A stretch of 13,070 bases of DNA from JBKPDV01 sp046728075 (GTDB taxonomy: Bacteria > Acidobacteriota > Thermoanaerobaculia > UBA5066 > Gp7-AA6): assembly GCA_046728075.1 (NCBI GenBank), contig JBKPDV010000056.1:1-13070 (forward strand), given 5' to 3'. Each line of letters begins with the position of its first letter. The stretch's first letter is position 1. Made by a program: the position numbers and the translations under genes. This document shows, piece after piece, positions 12,151 through 13,070 of the stretch. The notes beneath the pieces were generated by a model. It saw nothing but the letters and a program-made list of their open reading frames with translations. It did not search any database and was not told where the DNA came from.

Positions 12151-13070
12151 TCAGGGCGCCGGCACCTTTGGATGGCGCCGCGGGTCTTCCATCCGGCCCT
12201 TGAGCTGGCCGCAGGCCGCGCGGGCATCGGGTCCCTTGCTGCGGCGGACCGTCGCGGTCAGGCGCGCCTGTGCCAGCCGCTCGATAAATCGGTCGATTGT
12301 CGTTTCGTCCGGACGCTTCCAACCCGCCAGATAATCGGGGTCCTCGTTCAAGGGGATCAAATTGACCTTGACGGGAAGTCCCGAGACATGCCGCGCCAGC
12401 AGGGCGGCGTCCTTCACCGAGTCATTCATTCCGGCGATGAGGACATATTCGATGGTGATACGGCGCCGGGACTCGAGGGGCCAGGCGCGCATGGCGGCGA
12501 GCAGCCCCGTCAGCGGGTAGGTTCGATTGATCGGCATCAGCCGCGTGCGCGTCTCATCATCCGCGGCGTTGAGAGAGACCGCCAGGTTCGGACGCCGGGC
12601 AGGAGCAGCGAAGAGGGGAAACGCAGGAGTGATCCCGGAGGTCGAGATGGTCACGCGGCGCGGGGACATCATTTCAAAAAGAATCTCGAGCGCCGGGAGA
12701 ACGCCTTCCGGATTCAGGAAGGGCTCTCCCATTCCCATGAAGACGACGCGCAGTCCCTCCCATCCGAGCCCCGCGTCGGCCATCACCGCTCGGAGCTGTC
12801 CCAGGATTTCTCCAGTGGAAAGATTGCGTCCGCCTCCCAGCCGGCCCGTGACACAGAAGGCGCAATCCACCGCGCAGCCCGTCTGCGACGAAAGGCAGAC
12901 CGTGTATTTCGAATAACCTTCCCGTTTCTCCGCGTCCCCGCGCCCTCGCGTCCCCGCGTCCGCCCTTCCCCCTGTCCCCCCGTCTCCCCGTCCCCCCGTC
13001 CGGAAAGCGCGCGCATCCTCGAACTCGTTGACCGCGGCGGTTCGGCTCTCCCCCGGCATCAGCACGGCCT
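12151..13070 (-). CDS. rlmN: Dual-specificity RNA methyltransferase RlmN (5' end cut by window)
   Basis: Radical-SAM enzyme that methylates A2503 of 23S rRNA (and A37 of some tRNAs). Visible: the substrate-side phrase AVLMPGESRT, the 4Fe-4S motif C64-AVD-C68-AF-C71, VVFMGMGEPFLN, VTISTSGI, RLMPINRTYPL, ITIEYVLIAGMNDS, VNLIPLNEDP and the C-terminal RACGQL-type segment 'RAACGQLK' with the methyl-carrying cysteine (positions from GTG at 13065). The frame stays open to the window edge, so the N-terminal region lies outside. Between MPGESRT and the SSQTGC motif about 40 residues (13-52) are inserted; the core of this is Gly/Arg/Asp-rich and arises from tandem repeats in the DNA. Reading frame and all motifs are intact, so function is plausible but not certain. 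Confidence 0.93.
   Translation of the reverse strand, partial: AVLMPGESRTAAVNEFEDARAFRTGGRGDGGTGGRADAGTRGRGDAEKREGYSKYTVCLSSQTGCAVDCAFCVTGRLGGGRNLSTGEILGQLRAVMADAGLGWEGLRVVFMGMGEPFLNPEGVLPALEILFEMMSPRRVTISTSGITPAFPLFAAPARRPNLAVSLNAADDETRTRLMPINRTYPLTGLLAAMRAWPLESRRRITIEYVLIAGMNDSVKDAALLARHVSGLPVKVNLIPLNEDPDYLAGWKRPDETTIDRFIERLAQARLTATVRRSKGPDARAACGQLKGRMEDPRRHPKVPAP
12931..13001. repeat. Low-complexity tandem repeats inside rlmN
   Basis: On the plus strand CGCGTCCC(C) units repeat through 12931-12960 and GTCCCCC/GTCTCCCC units through 12973-13001, with a period of 7-8 bases that drifts. Such G-rich 7-8-mer repeats are known from STRR-like dispersed elements in several bacterial groups (recollection). 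They add residues 23-49 of the visible protein. Confidence 0.7.

Noticed and set aside
12931..13001. CRISPR-like array
   Set aside because: Units of 7-8 bases without spacers; low-complexity tandem repeats, in frame within rlmN.

Overview
The window is about 13 kb of GC-rich (roughly 60-65%) bacterial chromosome with dense, short operons on both strands. There is no rRNA, tRNA, CRISPR array, phage gene or transposase that I can see. The gene mix points to a soil or sediment bacterium of the Acidobacteriota or a Myxococcota-like lineage: ECF sigma factors coupled to small partner genes, a PATAN/DUF4388 protein with a J-like domain, DUF1272, a Spy/CpxP-like protein, small secreted proteins, and several GTG/TTG starts. 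This placement is inference from gene content, not from a marker gene.

Left block, minus strand (2600 to 198). A three-gene operon encodes an ECF-type sigma factor, a protein with a short helical N-terminus followed by two VOC (glyoxalase-fold) domains whose start overlaps the sigma stop, and an S-adenosylmethionine methyltransferase of the leucine-carboxyl-methyltransferase-like family. Upstream of the sigma gene, 2601-2916 is a hairpin-rich stretch that looks like a dispersed repeat.

Centre-left block (2917-5965). Plus strand: an MmcQ/YjbR protein with an overlapping tiny ORF, a secreted protein ending in a Gly-His tail with His at every second position, a two-helix membrane protein and a TfoX N-terminal-domain protein. 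Minus strand: a Spy/CpxP-like protein with a strong sigma70-type promoter, divergent from the small membrane protein.

Centre block (6106-8214). A small ribbon-helix-helix-like protein, probably from a leaderless mRNA, converges on a 440-residue DUF4388 + J-like protein whose J domain has lost the HPD histidine. Beyond it lies a remnant of an amidohydrolase C-terminus.

Centre-right block, minus strand (9455 to 8227). The most unusual locus here: an unlisted 47-codon gene for an exported Cys-rich peptide with a perfect Shine-Dalgarno, then a divergent ECF sigma factor with a shortened sigma4, then an overlapping six-helix, six-cysteine membrane protein. I infer a cell-envelope metal or redox sensing cassette. 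Divergently on the plus strand are a DUF1272 zinc-ribbon-like protein and a YcxB-like membrane protein (9661-10471).

Right block. A secreted 101-residue protein with a structured leader and a strong terminator (10764-11106) converges on a minus-strand pair, rlmN (cut by the right edge) and a PAS-GGDEF diguanylate cyclase. The rlmN reading frame carries an in-frame low-complexity repeat insertion just before its radical-SAM cysteine motif.
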